Positions 37,201 to 49,660 of a stretch of 64,000 bases of DNA are shown here, one piece after another; position 1 is the first letter of the stretch, and each line of letters starts with the position of its first letter. Under the pieces are notes generated by a model. It did not search any database. It saw only the letters and a program-made list of their open reading frames with translations, and was not told the DNA's origin. The translations under genes and the position numbers were made by a program. This DNA comes from Trema orientale (Eukaryota; Streptophyta; Magnoliopsida; Rosales; Cannabaceae), in NCBI GenBank assembly GCA_002914845.1, contig JXTC01000002.1, positions 654,161 to 718,160 on the forward strand, written 5' to 3'.

Positions 37201-39722
37201 TCTTTTTTTTTTTTTTTTTTTTTTAATTTTTATATTTTGCTTGGATAAAATAAAATTTCTTAGCTGTTTCTTTCGTCTATGAATTGCTATTTTCAGTTTG
37301 AGCAGTGTTGGGCACGTGACTTAATTACGAATTGCGATTGTATATGTACATCAAACACATAAACACAATCCTATTGCAATTGGTATCTCAGGGGGAAAAA
37401 ATTTAATGAAGGCAAATAATGGATATCCATAATTGGTATATTGGCCTGCTGAATGTAAATGATTAGTATGTGGATACATGTATATCTAAATCTTGTCAAT
37501 GATTCCTGGTTGCTCTCCACTTAGGCAGTTAAACTAAAGCATCATTATCGTTGGAACGGAAGAATGGTAGTGGAATGTGGTTTATCAGTCTATTATGCAG
37601 TCCAGAAAAGGTTACGTGAAATATATGGATGGTTAAGACTTTAAATGCATCTGTATGCCTTAGCTCACAAAACAACACAAATTCATGTGCTAGGCATGCA
37701 ACTGAGCAAAAGATGGAATGAGCTTTATTAACGGCTTTTGTGATTTGTGGGGTGGTATAAGCACAAGTTTAGGATTGTAAGTTATGTCAAGAAGAGGTGA
37801 CACTGGTGGGTGTTATTTGGCTTTTCATATTTTCTGGCGGTAAAAGTTGATTCTGCAACATATTGGCAGTAAGATAGACATGAAATTGAAAATTTATTTG
37901 TCACTTGTCCGACATATGGGTATCAAAAGAAAGGTAAAAATACAAGACTGACGTCAGACTTTCCTTTATATATGATGATGTAAATACCCTATGTCGATGT
38001 CTAATATCTGACTACCCAATATCTAAGCTATTTCGTGGTTGACCAACATTAGTTTAAAGTCGTATCATCAGTTCATCATATCATCTTTAAAACTTAAGAA
38101 AGAAGCATTACGCATTGTACTGCTTCTCTTTGTGAAAACAATAGTGATAAGAACAGAGATAGAAAAGTGGGATTTGATATTGAATAAGAGCTGATAGCTC
38201 AATTTACACTGTAGAACCTCAGGTGTTCGAGAGACCTGGGGCTTTCCTCTTTGAGCCAAGCTCAATACAATCACCAAAAATCCAATGAACCCTCTTTCCT
38301 CCCGCCTCCTCTTCCCTGGTTTTATTCTACTCTCCTCTAAAAACGGAAACAAACTCACTGTCATAAGCTAAAATACATCAGAAAACTTCCTGCCAACACG
38401 GCAACACATCTGCACCCTTTTGTTAAACCTGCCCTTTATCATGCTTTGCATACGTTAAATGAATTGGGGTTCTATCAAATTGTTCTTCAATCCTGTTGAT
38501 TTTGCCTTGTGGCTACTATGTGATGCTACACTGTTGTATACAGGTTCCTGCACTTTCTTTGAATGAAAGTAACTTTTCACTATGGGGAAGTGGAGAGTGG
38601 TGGATGCTTCTTGCAGCTCAGAGCATGGCAATTGGCACAGTCATGGTCCGCTGGGTTTCCAAGTACTCTGATCCTGTTATGGCAACTGGATGGGTAGGTT
38701 GTATCAGCTCACTCTTATTGTTGATCTAACCTGAATTTATCATCAAATTGTTGAGCACTTAGATAATTAAAAATTTTGTTGGCAGTGAAATTTTCTTTAA
38801 AAACGACTACTTTTTTTCCATCTTCGCTTGTAAAAATATTTTAATCAGTAAACAGTAATTTCGTAATTACAAATACAAATGAGTAGCAGTCGTCCATATA
38901 ACACTATAAAAAGTTACTTAAGGCAGTTGGTATAAGAACTTATGAAAGAGTTGCCTGGGGAGACTGATCCATGCTATTTCTGTTGCAGCACATGGTTTTG
39001 GGGGGTTTGCCTCTACTTATAATCTCTATTTTGAATCATGATAATGCTGTCAGTGGGAATCTCGGGGAGTTTACAACAAATGATGTATTGGCGCTTTTAT
39101 ATACTTCCATTTTTGGAAGTGCCATTAGCTATGGTGTATATTTCTACAGTGCAACTAAAGGTATTATTTTCTATGTTCATCTTTCTATAATAAAATTCTG
39201 TGTCTTCATTTTGCTAATTTCTCTTTTTGATCCCTTCAGTTTCTTAAATCCAAGGCGTCAATCATTTTTTCTCTCCTCCCCTTGACTGTATTCTACTTGG
39301 TTATGCTCATGCATCTCCAAAGTAGATACACATTCACATAGTGGTTTCCAATTGATCTCTATATTTTCTTTGCTAATGCATTTCAGGTAGCTTGACAAAG
39401 CTCAGCTCCCTTACATTTCTAACCCCAATGTTTGCTTCAATATTTGGGTAAGCTCATCCAACCAGACACATGCACAGAGTCAAAACACATAAATACTTGC
39501 ATAAACAAGCTGACTTGATTGCCATTAACCACCCCCAGACTTTTCTTAGTAATAAGTTATTTTTTCTGCCTAACTAACCAAGTTCTTTACCCATTTTTCG
39601 TTCCTCATTTTTATTATAGGTTTCTATATTTTGGCGAGACTTTCTCACCGTTGCAACTGACCGGTGCGGTTATTACTGTGATTGCAATATACTTGGTCAA
39701 CTACAGGAATAGTGTGGAATAA
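34268..39722 (+). CDS. EamA/DMT-family transporter, chloroplast type (At3g02690-like, WAT1-related)
   Basis: Six exons read by hand with GT-AG junctions: 34268-34987, 35139-35261, 38544-38693, 38989-39160, 39387-39447 and 39620-39722, giving 442 residues. Residues 1-145 form a Ser/Ala/Thr-rich, Arg-containing N terminus like a chloroplast transit peptide, with a TQTQTQTRTET run near 124-135. Two EamA repeats follow (about 151-281 and 297-438). Recognisable segments are SPFFFWGTAMVAMKEVLPK, GLGSVIIDSQPLTVAILAA (spanning the first splice) and FGETFSPLQLTGAVITV near the C terminus, as in plant At3g02690-type proteins. The family comprises ten-helix drug/metabolite carriers; this substrate is unknown. 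It converges on the minus-strand gene at 40676. Start choice: first ATG of the exon-1 frame. Confidence 0.92.
35262..38543 (+). other. Large intron 2 of the EamA gene, with internal duplication
   Basis: The 3.3-kb intron contains a direct duplication. A unit at about 36121-36652 is repeated at about 36765-37350, with a partial third copy at 36653-36764. Shared words include TTGTTGATTTAGGGTTGGT and GCTGATTATGTTATTGAA. Frames such as 36799-37077 are spurious. A minus-strand frame at 38068-38364 has no recognisable domain. Confidence 0.8.
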
Positions 39723-40675
39723 TGCGTACTATCAATGGGGATTCATTTATCAGATGGAAAGATATTAGGGCTGATTAACTGGCTGGATCACCTCTGCAGC
39801 CACTACTGCTCACTCGGATGTATAGAGATGTACTCATATTCCTGGGAAATAACTTGTGCGAATCGGAGAAAGAAACTCATAGCACTCGCTTTTCATGCAT
39901 ATATGCAGATACTAGAATCGTCTTGGAATTCTTGTCCTTTGTCAAGAGCACACAATTGGCTACAAAGTTTCATCTTCAACCATAATGAGTATTAGCCGTC
40001 TTTGGGACAAAAAATGTGTAATGAAGAGGATCTCTTGATGTTTGTTATAGGTTTAGAATGAATTTAGAGCTTGTAAGTAGTCTTTACTTGGCCTTGTAAT
40101 TACTTGATGATGGACCTCTTGGGATTTTGAAAGGAATATAAAAGCTTCTCAAGATCTTTGATCTTTGCAAGTAAATTACATACGGCCAAAACTCATAACT
40201 CAAAATATTTTTGAAAGGATACGTCTGGGACTCTTGGATTTTTATCAAACTCGTCTCTCCTTTCTTTTTCTGCTCCTACCATGCAGACCAAAAATTAGAC
40301 TCGTAACTTGGTTGCAAATCAAAAGAACTTTTAGATCAAAATATTTAGTGGTAATATCATTTAAAGTTAGAGCTGTCTAGAGCTTCATTTTCAAAAACGG
40401 CTGAACGAATTAGCTGCGCTAGAAAGATACATTGAACCAGTTGTGAATTAAACATATAAAGGTCAATAATCAATAGTTATCAAATAAGCAATAAAGATAA
40501 AATCAAATGGCTTTTGATTTAAAAATGGTTGCAAGTTTGCAACAGCTAGTAACACAATGGAGAGTCAAGAGAGTTCTCCTATTCTGAAAACTGAATGAAC
40601 AAGTTCAAACTAAAGACAACAAAACAATTGAAAAAGGCCAAAGTGCAATCAATCAATGGTCTACAAGAACTACTA
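39723..40675. other. Convergent 3' regions of two genes
   Basis: Probable 3' untranslated region of the EamA gene (an AATATAAAA word near 40135 is a possible polyadenylation signal) and of the minus-strand gene ending at 40676. I see no separate gene. Confidence 0.45.
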
Positions 40676-41787
40676 CTACGTGGATGCAACCACAGAAAAT
40701 GCTTGAAGCCCTTTGGCAGAGCCAAGCCTGCCCCGTCCAATGCCACCGCTGCTGTGCGGCTGAGCAGCATAAGAATCTCTCTTGTTCCTCTCACTCAGTC
40801 TCCTCTTTCCATCTGCCGCTTCATCGTTCGATCTCCAAGTCCGGCAATCCATTGAATCAGCTGAAGAGGACGAGAACAAACCGGATCCCCATTGCTGCTG
40901 CTGCTGCACGAAGCTGTTGCTGCCCGAGGACTCTTGGTCCTCTGCCGCAGCATCTCCACCACCTCTTGTCACTGTCACGTACTTGTGGAAGCTCGGCTCT
41001 GTCAAGTCGTCGCAGCCGATTACTACCTCAGATTCCACAAAAGGGTCTTTGCTTTTAGGAGTAGAACCCATTAAAGAGTTGAATTGATCTTCGGACAGAT
41101 TGGAACTGGTTGTAGAGTTGAGGTCCGCCACGGCTTCGAGGATGGAGCAGGCCTTGCTGACGCAGGGAGGGAGTGACACCACTGTGGTTGTGGTTGTTGT
41201 TGTGTTCTTCTGGTGAAAATTCTGGATGTCTTCCAGCAGCAGTCTAGTGTAAGATGGAGTCGAATCCGAATTCGAATTTGAATTCGGATGCAACAGAGTT
41301 TCGGGATTGAAATCAAGGTCCCGAGATCGCCTAGCAGACCTGCTTCTTGTTATTGTTGGTGTTGGTGTTTGAGAAGAAGATTTATGAGAGCCAGAGATGA
41401 GCACTGTCGTCTCAACCGTTGCTTGCTGCTCCTTCGCCCCGGAAACTCTGCTGCCGCTTCTGTAATTAGTCCCCGCATTTGGTTTCTGAACCTAAGGTTG
41501 CAATAATACCATCATCTTTCAGCCAACTCAACTGAAAATACCATCATTTGGCACAACAATACATTTGACAAACTTCATTTATAATAGCAAGTAGCAAGTA
41601 GCTGTTATGTCCTAGATTTGAATTGGTATGATGTGTTTCAACACAACCAATTTGACTATTGAATATCTTGTTGAACAAACAGATTTGGCATCATTATGAT
41701 TAACCAATTCAAAATATGTAAATCAAACATTCACTCTAGATCATTTAACCAGTACAAGTTTTTGCAGGTGATTTGAATTGTAGCGGC

Positions 41788-41829
<42 letters not shown>

Positions 41830-43141
41830 TTACCTGATTTGTAACATTGGAGGAGGGTTCCTTGGTAAAGATTTCATCAGTTACTCCCTCAGTTTCTCTT
41901 GATCTGCTTTTGCTTTGTGTTCTGTTGTTGTTGGTGGTGTTGGTGGTGTGAGGATATGCCAGGGAGTTAGGATCAATCTCACTCAGTGGGTTCCTTCTGT
42001 AAGGCGAATGCTCCGCCTTTCTTGAAGAGTTTCGGCTCAGCGAAGGCTGCTGCTGCTGTTGACAGTCACTGGAAGATGACTTAACAGCAGCAGCATTGCC
42101 ATTAGCTCTTGCCGGGGACTGAGACCGCGGTGACGCCGCGCCCCTTGAGGCCGCCGCACCTGCACCCGCACCCGCCTCGCCCACGTTTCTCTTCACTGAA
42201 ATTCTCTTGACAGCAGCAGCAGCAGCAGAGTCTCCATTGTTGCTCTTGTCCATCACCAGGGATGAAACAGTGGCAGGAACCGAAACCATCTTCCCGGGTC
42301 TATTCGAACTAACAGCACTGGTATTAGTATTAGTATTAGTATTAGAACAAGTTCCGCCGCCACTGGCCTCCGTCGACGACCGCCTTCCCGGAGACCGACT
42401 GACCCGCCTCTCTCTGCTTGCAGAGCGCTGCTGACCATCTCCTCTCTCTCTGCTCGGGGTTCTCCTCCTTCCCTGAGGAGAAGGAGAAGCCCTTGTCCTC
42501 GACCTCGACGATTGGCGCCGGTCACGGTGGCGCCGGCTCTCTTCCGTCACCGTAACCGCCCCATCCCCGTCGGCGGCGGCAGCGGCAGCAGCAGCGTCGC
42601 CGTGGTCGAAATCGTAGCTCCTCTTGGAACCGGAGTACTTTCTGGAGGCGGAAGAGGAAGAAGCGGCCTTCCCTGAGGAGCTTCGGCTGAGCCTTCCGCA
42701 CTGTATGAGAATGGCGTCCACCTCTTCTTTGGTGCAGCTGGAAGTCCTCACAGCCGCGGCGCTCACCGGCAACTGGTGAGCCGGAGAAGAAGGCGATTCA
42801 TCGTCTTCATCAGGTGCAGCTGCAGCTAATACCAATGGCGGATGATTTTGGTGCTTGGGATTTGGTTGCTCTCCTGCTCTGTCGTCATGGCTCCGGCGGT
42901 GCTTGATAATGAAAATCTCCTTCTTTACTTGAGTTGGGTGTTCTTCTTCCTTGACGTCTTCCTGTTTTTTATCCAAGTTCACCGGATCTACAGCTTGTAC
43001 TGGTATTGGTACTACTAGGCCTGAAGAAGTAGAAGAAACGCCATTAATGGCAGAACCACCATTAATGGCAGTAGTAGTAGAAGAAGAAGAAGAAGAAGAA
43101 GAAGGAGAAGAGGGTTTCTTCGTGCTGAGACAAGTACCCAT
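40676..43141 (-). CDS. Ser/Arg-rich protein of the At1g65710 type, N-myristoylation candidate
   Basis: Two exons, 43141-41834 and 41485-40676, joined phase 0 (...VTNQ / KPNAG...), giving 705 residues. The start at 43141 gives MGTCLSTKK, a good N-myristoylation signal with Cys4 for palmitoylation; a longer in-frame upstream extension (from 43249) would hide it. Visible features: poly-Ser near 14-22, CTKEEVDAILIQCGRLS (the best conserved motif of this family), poly-Ala, an Arg/Ser-rich block (about 220-285), NPLSEIDPNSLAYPH near the end of exon 1, and the C-terminal GGIGRGRLGSAKGLQAFS. It resembles the uncharacterised Arabidopsis protein At1g65710 but is longer because of low-complexity runs. 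Function is unknown; membrane anchoring is inferred. Confidence 0.86.
41792..41827. repeat. (GA)18 microsatellite in the intron, next to the splice donor
   Basis: An uninterrupted GA run begins a few bases inside the intron of the At1g65710-type gene (CT-rich on the sense strand). If the intron were retained, the frame would stay open to 41741 and add a (Ser-Leu)n tail. Confidence 0.95.
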
Positions 43142-43447
43142 TTGGCCAAGTCGAGTGGTTGAACTTGGAGAAGATTGGTTTAGATTTGAGATTTTGAAAT
43201 CGAGTTTAGAACGGATAAGGGTCTGTGCTTTGCCCGAGGTACATTTCAAAATGCTAAAGACAGACTAAAAGAGCCGTTTGGGGTCCCATTTCTATTCTAT
43301 TCTATTTCAATTTTCAAATTCTGATAAAGTAGAGCCGTTAGATTGTGGAAAAGTGCAAGATCTCTTCTTCTGACCCACTAAGACAGTAATTACTTAAAAA
43401 CGTTTTTTTTTTTAATGTTAATAAAACAAAGTTTTACCACTTTTTAA

Positions 43448-43450
<3 letters not shown>

Positions 43451-43492
<42 letters not shown>
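43451..43492. repeat. (AT)n microsatellite
   Basis: About 21 AT units, upstream of the At1g65710-type gene. Confidence 0.95.
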
Positions 43493-43495
<3 letters not shown>

Positions 43496-43650
43496 ATGTA
43501 TAATTTTGTAGTGTTCTTGACTGTACCCAAGTGCTATTCTCGAATTCAGGCATCTTCTATTATTATTTATTGATAATCTGTTTAAATTCCCATAACGGCT
43601 ATATGGCCTCTAATCCATGTTGCATTTTGGGTAAATTTGGATATATACTT

Positions 43651-44012
43651 AGGGGCCGTTTGGTCCGCCCATTCCATTCCATTGGAATGGAAAATCCATT
43701 TGAATGGGTGTTTGTTTCAACAACTCTAAATTTTCCATTCAAATGGTCTTTTGGAATAAGTGTTTGTTTCAACAATTTAGTTTTTCCATTCAAATGGTTC
43801 ATCAGTCACATCAACTATTTGAATGGATTTTTGTGTCTTGGATGAGAATGGAGGGGAAGAGGTGTTTTTGAATGGTCTATTTCAATACTCCCATTCTAAT
43901 TATAACCCATTCCACTATTTTTTCCATTCAAATGTCTTCCATTTCAATTATAACCCATTCCACAATTTTCATTCAAATACATACATTCAAATAGGTGAAA
44001 CAAACGGGGCCT
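43651..44012 (+). mobile_element. hAT-type MITE, 362 bp, copy 2
   Basis: Termini AGGGGCCGTTTGG and CAAACGGGGCCT are perfect inverted repeats, flanked by TATACTT at 43644-43650 and 44013-44019 (seven clear bases of a probable 8-bp target duplication). It is the inverse of the element at 23152-23514. The interior is made of CCATTCAAATGG-type words. Frames through it are artefacts. Confidence 0.88.
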
Positions 44013-44227
44013 TATACTTTTTTTTTCTCCCTGAAAAAATTATGTCAATCCCAGCGTTATGCAAGGTCACTTTAACAATTAATTGAACCGAAGATGTTTA
44101 TAATGATACTTTTTAAAATTATAAAGGAGATCAAAAAATCATAATCACCATCCAACTATATTATTCTTTTAAAATTAATTGATGTTTTTAAAAAAAAAAA
44201 ACGGTTCTTCATTAAATATAAATTTAA

Positions 44228-45461
44228 GGGTTTTTGGCAGGTATAACCCTTTGAATTTATCGTTGATTGGCAACGTGGACCCTTAATTTTTTTTTTTTTG
44301 GCAATTAAGTCCTTGAATTTGGAAAACTATAGCAATTAACCCCAATATGTTAATAGGTGTTAAATTTCTAACAGAACCGTGAGAAATTTTTGAGGGGTAA
44401 TATTAGTATTTTACTGTATAAAGAGGGAAAATATTTAATAAAAACAGGAGAATTTTAGGATAAAAATAAAAAGCTTAGAAGTTTCAAAATTCAAACAGTG
44501 TAAAACTAACATTAAATCTTAAGCTATTAACTGAAAATATTCAAACCCAAATGGAAAAAAAATATTTAATTAATAAATTTTGAGAAAAAAGAAAATTAGT
44601 GATTTGGTTCAGATCTCAAGTCTTGGGGACCTGAAACATAAATTGTCCAAAGCTAGTTGATTGCCAATTCCAGAGCTGGCAGCGAGCCACCGTGGGTGGT
44701 GTCGAGTTGTTAGAGTTGTCCGCCCTATCATTGAACTCGAAATCGGCTTTATCATATAGACTCCATTGGACACTACGAGCAAGATATAACAGAGAAGGAA
44801 GGGGTATTGCGGAAATTGGAGGAGTAGTCCATGGTGGACTTGGATTGAATTTCTTGAGTTTGGGAAAGAGGAGTCCTAAATTGTTGGTTCTTGTTCTAGT
44901 CCATTACCCAAAACGCGAACAAAAAATGGTTTAAGATCATTACCCAAAATGTTAATAGGCAGTTGTAACAAAAACACAAACTAAATACAATGATATATAT
45001 ATATATATACACACACACTAAACAAAAATAAATTGAAGAAGAATTTGAAAGCACCCAATGGTGTTATCTGTGGGTAAACGGATCCAGGAAATGAGGCGGT
45101 TCTATTTCATCTTCTTAGCCATTTTATTGAGAAAGTCGAGGTTGCAGTGAGTCGAAGTAAATGGATAATGGTGGTGAGAATTCGGATTCAGCAAGAACTT
45201 TGGTGCAGTTGCACAATTTTTCCCCTCAAAAATTTTTTTCCCTCTAAATCATTTGCTATAGTGAAATATCAATGATAACCTTCAAGAGTTTCTCACATGA
45301 CACTTATGCGACTGGTTCTGTTAGAAATTTGGCACCTATTAACAGATTGGACTTAATTGCTATTGTTTTGCAAATTCAAGGACTTAATTGCTAAGAAAAA
45401 AAATTCAGGAGCCACATTGCCAATCCACGATAAATTTAGGGACTAAACACGCCAAAAATTC
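44228..45461. mobile_element. MULE-like element, 1234 bp, with 9-bp target duplication
   Basis: The direct repeat TAAATTTAA flanks it (44219-44227, 45462-45470). Terminal inverted repeats of about 170 bp (roughly 80% by eye) contain ATTTATCGT.GATTGGCAA, GCAATTAAGTCCTTGAATTTG and AATTTCTAACAGAACC in both arms. The interior (about 44590-45200) is GC-richer than the arms and carries an 80-codon plus-strand frame (44692-44934) that I do not recognise. No transposase. It could be a Pack-MULE carrying a captured gene fragment. Confidence 0.85.
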
Positions 45462-45519
45462 TAAATTTAATCCTTAAAAAAATTTGGTCAAGTTTGACTA
45501 AACGAAGGGATGCTTTTGT

Positions 45520-45521
45520 AA

Positions 45522-45555
<34 letters not shown>
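45520..45555. repeat. (ATT)12 microsatellite
   Basis: Uninterrupted trinucleotide run. Confidence 0.93.
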
Positions 45556-47235
45556 GCGGTTGAATTGTCTAAAAACTTTAAAAGGTATCTCTTCGTTTAT
45601 GTAAATGCTTTATTTTTTTTGGTAGTATTCTTTATAAGCGCAACTAATGTGAATATATGTACATCTTAATAATGCAATCATATAGATATGTCCAGATAAT
45701 GTAATGATGATATAGATATATCTCAATAATGTAATGAACTCCCACATTACTTCACTAGAAACAAAAAAGAAAAAACTCGTACCAGAGAAATGTACGGAAT
45801 TTGAGTAAATTTCACCCCAAATGACTTTTTAGTTGAACATTTCAAAATGAGTCTTGAGTTGAGATAGAACACTATACCATTCAGAACAAATATACTTTTA
45901 ATATGAGTATTGTTCTTATGAAGATTATAAATGATCATGCTATAAATTAACATAGCACTAAAGAAAAAGGAGACCTAGTTTCCTAATAGTATTAATATAA
46001 TTGACGAGCCAATAACCATGCAAGAAAATTATATGGCATCAATTCAAAATAGGTCCTTAATGAGTGCATAATTGAACTTATATTTCGATTAATTCATCTA
46101 CATTACTTTGATGATTTCCTTGTTATTTTTAGATTTTTAATGATGTTTCGTCATCAGCAATGAAATTCCTCGCAAGCTCCACAGTAATTGGACCAAAACT
46201 GATGGTATACATTAAATCTTCAACACATTCTTCCTTGCATATCTCCTTGAAAGCGTAGAATATGGAGATTCAAGTGTAAGGGCTTTCTTGTAGGCTTTCT
46301 GAGTCAAAAGAAGTTTTTATTAGGATAATATCCTGGAAGGTAGTTTATCAGTTTGACATTATTGACAATGTTTATTGGATTACTTCTTGGAGTAGTTATA
46401 AGAAATGACCTTTTTTTTCCAAGATTAATTAAGAAAAAAGGTCTTTTTTTTACACCTATTTAGTAAATGACCGTTTTATAATTTTATTTTAATAAATGAT
46501 AATTTTTCAGTTGATCTATTTTTTATAAGGTAAATCAATTTTTATAATCAACTTTTTTAAAAATAAATCAATTTTCAAAAAATAAATCAATATATTTTGA
46601 TATATTATATATAAAAACTGTCTATTTTTTTAAAAAAATTCCAAAATTTGGCCATTTTTTAGCAGTGTTTGAAAAACAACTATTTTACAAATTATGATCT
46701 AAAATTCAACCATTTTCCTAAAAAGCCCTATTTGTTACCCATGTGATGTTAATAAATTTTGTGTTATGAATTCTATTCATTTAATATCTCATTGATATAT
46801 ATATATTATATATGTGATGTCTATGATTATATTGTACAAATTTCTTAAAGATTCTATGACTAATAATGAGTAATAAAGAATTACTCGTGTGATAAGTTCA
46901 CATGTGGGAGATAATATATTCTTTATTTCATTACATCTAAATTAAAATGTTTATATTCTGCATATGAAAGATGAAATACTTTATTATGACATGGAATATA
47001 GTATTCTCTATTTCATTATGATTGATGAAGTCTCCTAAATACTAGTGCATTATAAGAAAGTTATAATGCATTGAATAGGACTGAGTGAAATATAATTTGA
47101 AGTTAAATATCGTTACTCGATATTCATGGTACTCATCGTTTTTTTGGAGGGGGTAGTCTCTTTCCTCGTTGTCCAGTCCTATTCCAGCTATTGCATCTCT
47201 AACATTTGCTCCAGACGCCATTAGGTCTCTAGCAG
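45556..47235. other. Gene-free AT-rich spacer
   Basis: No coding region seen. A minus-strand frame at 47042-47299 includes a GC-richer piece (DEVVPAARDLMASGANVRDAI) without recognised homology. Confidence 0.45.
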
Positions 47236-47635
47236 CTGGGACAACCTCGTCAAAAAGCGATTTTGAAGAATGATTCTGAAGAAGTTGTAGAAACCTCAAT
47301 AATCACATCTAAACTCCCTCCCCACCTTGAGTGCTTGACTAATTCTAAGGTATCTGTAGATAGGAAGCTGTGTTCATGTGAAGTGTCCCAAATTGAGTGG
47401 AAAATATAAAGCGAGGGACCAAATAAAACAAGAGAGAGAGAGAGAGAGAAAGAGAGAGATAATAATAGACCTTTCTTAAAAAGAAGGCACTCACTATGGC
47501 TAGAGGAGGTGACCGGAGAACTTGCTGGAGTAGTATAGGATGATCTTTTTAGTAGTCGGGACAACCTCATCGATAAACAATTTGAAGAATAATTCTGAAG
47601 AAGTTAAGAAAACCTCAATAATCGCATCTAAACTG
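47236..47635. repeat. Direct repeat pair about 319 bp apart with a GA microsatellite between
   Basis: GGGACAACCTC(G/A)TC followed by GAAGAA.GATTCTGAAGAAGTT and AAACCTCAATAATC.CATC occurs at about 47238-47318 and 47557-47635. Between them lies a (GA)n run at 47431-47459. Origin unknown; it may be the remains of an old LTR element. Confidence 0.6.
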
Positions 47636-48129
47636 GAAAAAGAGGGGAAGAGGAAAGACGAAGAAAGAAAAGAGTGAAGGAAAACTATTATACCCCCATC
47701 ATCGTATATTCGTTATCACGTCATTCTTTTGCCGTTTGTGAGTGTTTTTATAGGACATTTTCTCTGGGATTCAGATGTTGCAGAAATGGGGAAAGTGAAC
47801 TCAAAGTTTACTATTTAAAGAGGGGCTGGGAAGGAGAAAGGTCACCTCGATTTGGACAGTTCAAAATTTCATCATGATGAATACAAGGGATGAGATTCAG
47901 TATGCTCATCCAATGAATCAAATCAACGCAAGTACATGAGATTTGACGGTTTAGATTCAAACCAAAAATAGCCCACATCTTCTGAGGTTAGGCACATTTA
48001 TTACTCTCAAAAATCAAACTGACATCTCGTGAATATACACACATCAGAAAAATAACTCGAAAATGACGTCATAACAAGAAAGAAGCTTTGCATACACATG
48101 ACAGTTCTAGCTGCAAGAATAACACCTAG

Positions 48130-48545
48130 AAATGGGGGACAAGTGTTATGCATGATTTTTATCAGCTCAAGTCATAGCCTCAGCTCATTTGAAGAGCGAG
48201 GCAATCTTGATAGAAATTAAACTCCTCGAAGATTTCACCTTAGAGCCAAGTATCTTTCTCATCACATAAATCAACTCGCATACGAGCTGATCACATCAGT
48301 TATGCAAAAATCCGACAGATTATGCAAAAATTAAGGAATTTAAGTCTATATTTTATCTTTCTGATAGTCACCCGATTTTGGGTGATTAAATTTAATACTT
48401 TCCTTATATGTAAAAAAGAAATCATGTCTCCTTCAGCCTATAAATACACATTAAATGAAAAAAGATGGGAATCCGAAATTTCTCTTTGTACGATAAAAAC
48501 TCTCTCAATAATATTGACGAACAGGACATACATAGGCTTTTTTTA
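48130..48545 (+). repeat. Candidate 3' LTR with polypurine tract
   Basis: AATGGGGGACAAG (48131-48143) looks like a polypurine tract immediately followed by TGTTATGC, a TG-starting LTR edge. Downstream, CCTATAAATACAC at about 48438-48450 is a good promoter TATA word. A 5' partner and coding region are absent, so this is a solo or truncated LTR at best; its right edge (near ...GGACATACA) is uncertain. Confidence 0.4.
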
Positions 48546-49660
48546 TTAAAGGTTGAATCATTATAAATTTTTTGTCTTATTATTAATATTAGCAATAAGC
48601 ATTAAATACATAATTCACTTTGTTTGACGAAGAAATTTTGTCAACTCCATAATTTTTTTATTTTATTTTATTTATTGTTATTATTTTTTTACAAATAATT
48701 CTACAACTCAACTTTGCACTTTGTACTTGGTTTTATATATATGGAGAGCTTAGCGATGTTGTTAGGAACTTGCAATTATTTATTTATTTATTTTTTTCAT
48801 GTATGTCTTTTAGCTAGACTATAACTGATCAATTCTTTGGTACGAGCTTTAGTGTCTAAGACTTAATCAAGGAACACAATCCTGTGGTGTTGATGCTGCT
48901 TGATTCCACCATTTAGCACTGCAAATTTTTTATTATTATAATATCCTTTCAAGTCATCATAAAATATCCAATTTCATAAACCCACAACCTTTTCACAATT
49001 CTTATAAATATATTTCAAAAATAGAGAAATACGAAATGTCTACACCAACGTGAACATCTGGCTGTCCAAAAGCTGACGCTTATTTGCGGTTGTAACCACA
49101 TTTACATCTGAAGCTTATCTATCTAAACACACTTCTTAATGTTGCGAGCGCAACTTTTGAATCTCCACTCTACCAAGTGAAAAGAAAGGAAAATAAAAAA
49201 AATAAAAATACGGATGAAGTTCAAAATGATAATCTATAGAATCAGATAGAACTAAACTTGCCACCCGTGTTACAACTTCGAATTTTTATTTATTTATCTA
49301 TTATTATTATTATTATTATTATTTGGCTGGGACACTTCGTCGAATTAGTACCATATATCATTACTAGCAACTTTGGGTCTCTAAATAATTGTCTTTAACT
49401 AGGCATTACCAGCAGGGCTCTACTACAAAACTTCAAATATCTTTAGACGTATAAATAACAAAGAATGTGTGTAGGCGACTTTCATTAATTTGCTATTGTT
49501 AGCTGGGGCTGAAATATTGCATCCTATGTTTCTAAAACCGAAAAAAAAAAAACAAAGAAAAAAAGAAAAGGTGAACAACTCAAAATTCTAGTCCCTTGTG
49601 CTTTCCTAATATCACAAAATAAGTGTTTTTTCTCTCTTTTTTCCCCTCTTTCTTCGGTCT
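48546..49660. other. Gene-free spacer
   Basis: AT-rich; includes a (TTA)n run at about 49302-49323. No gene seen. Confidence 0.45.

Noticed and set aside
42253-42525. Frames opposite or alongside the At1g65710-type gene (also 42207-42434, 42951-43268, 40684-41058)
   Set aside because: They are shadows of a low-complexity gene; no conserved motifs.
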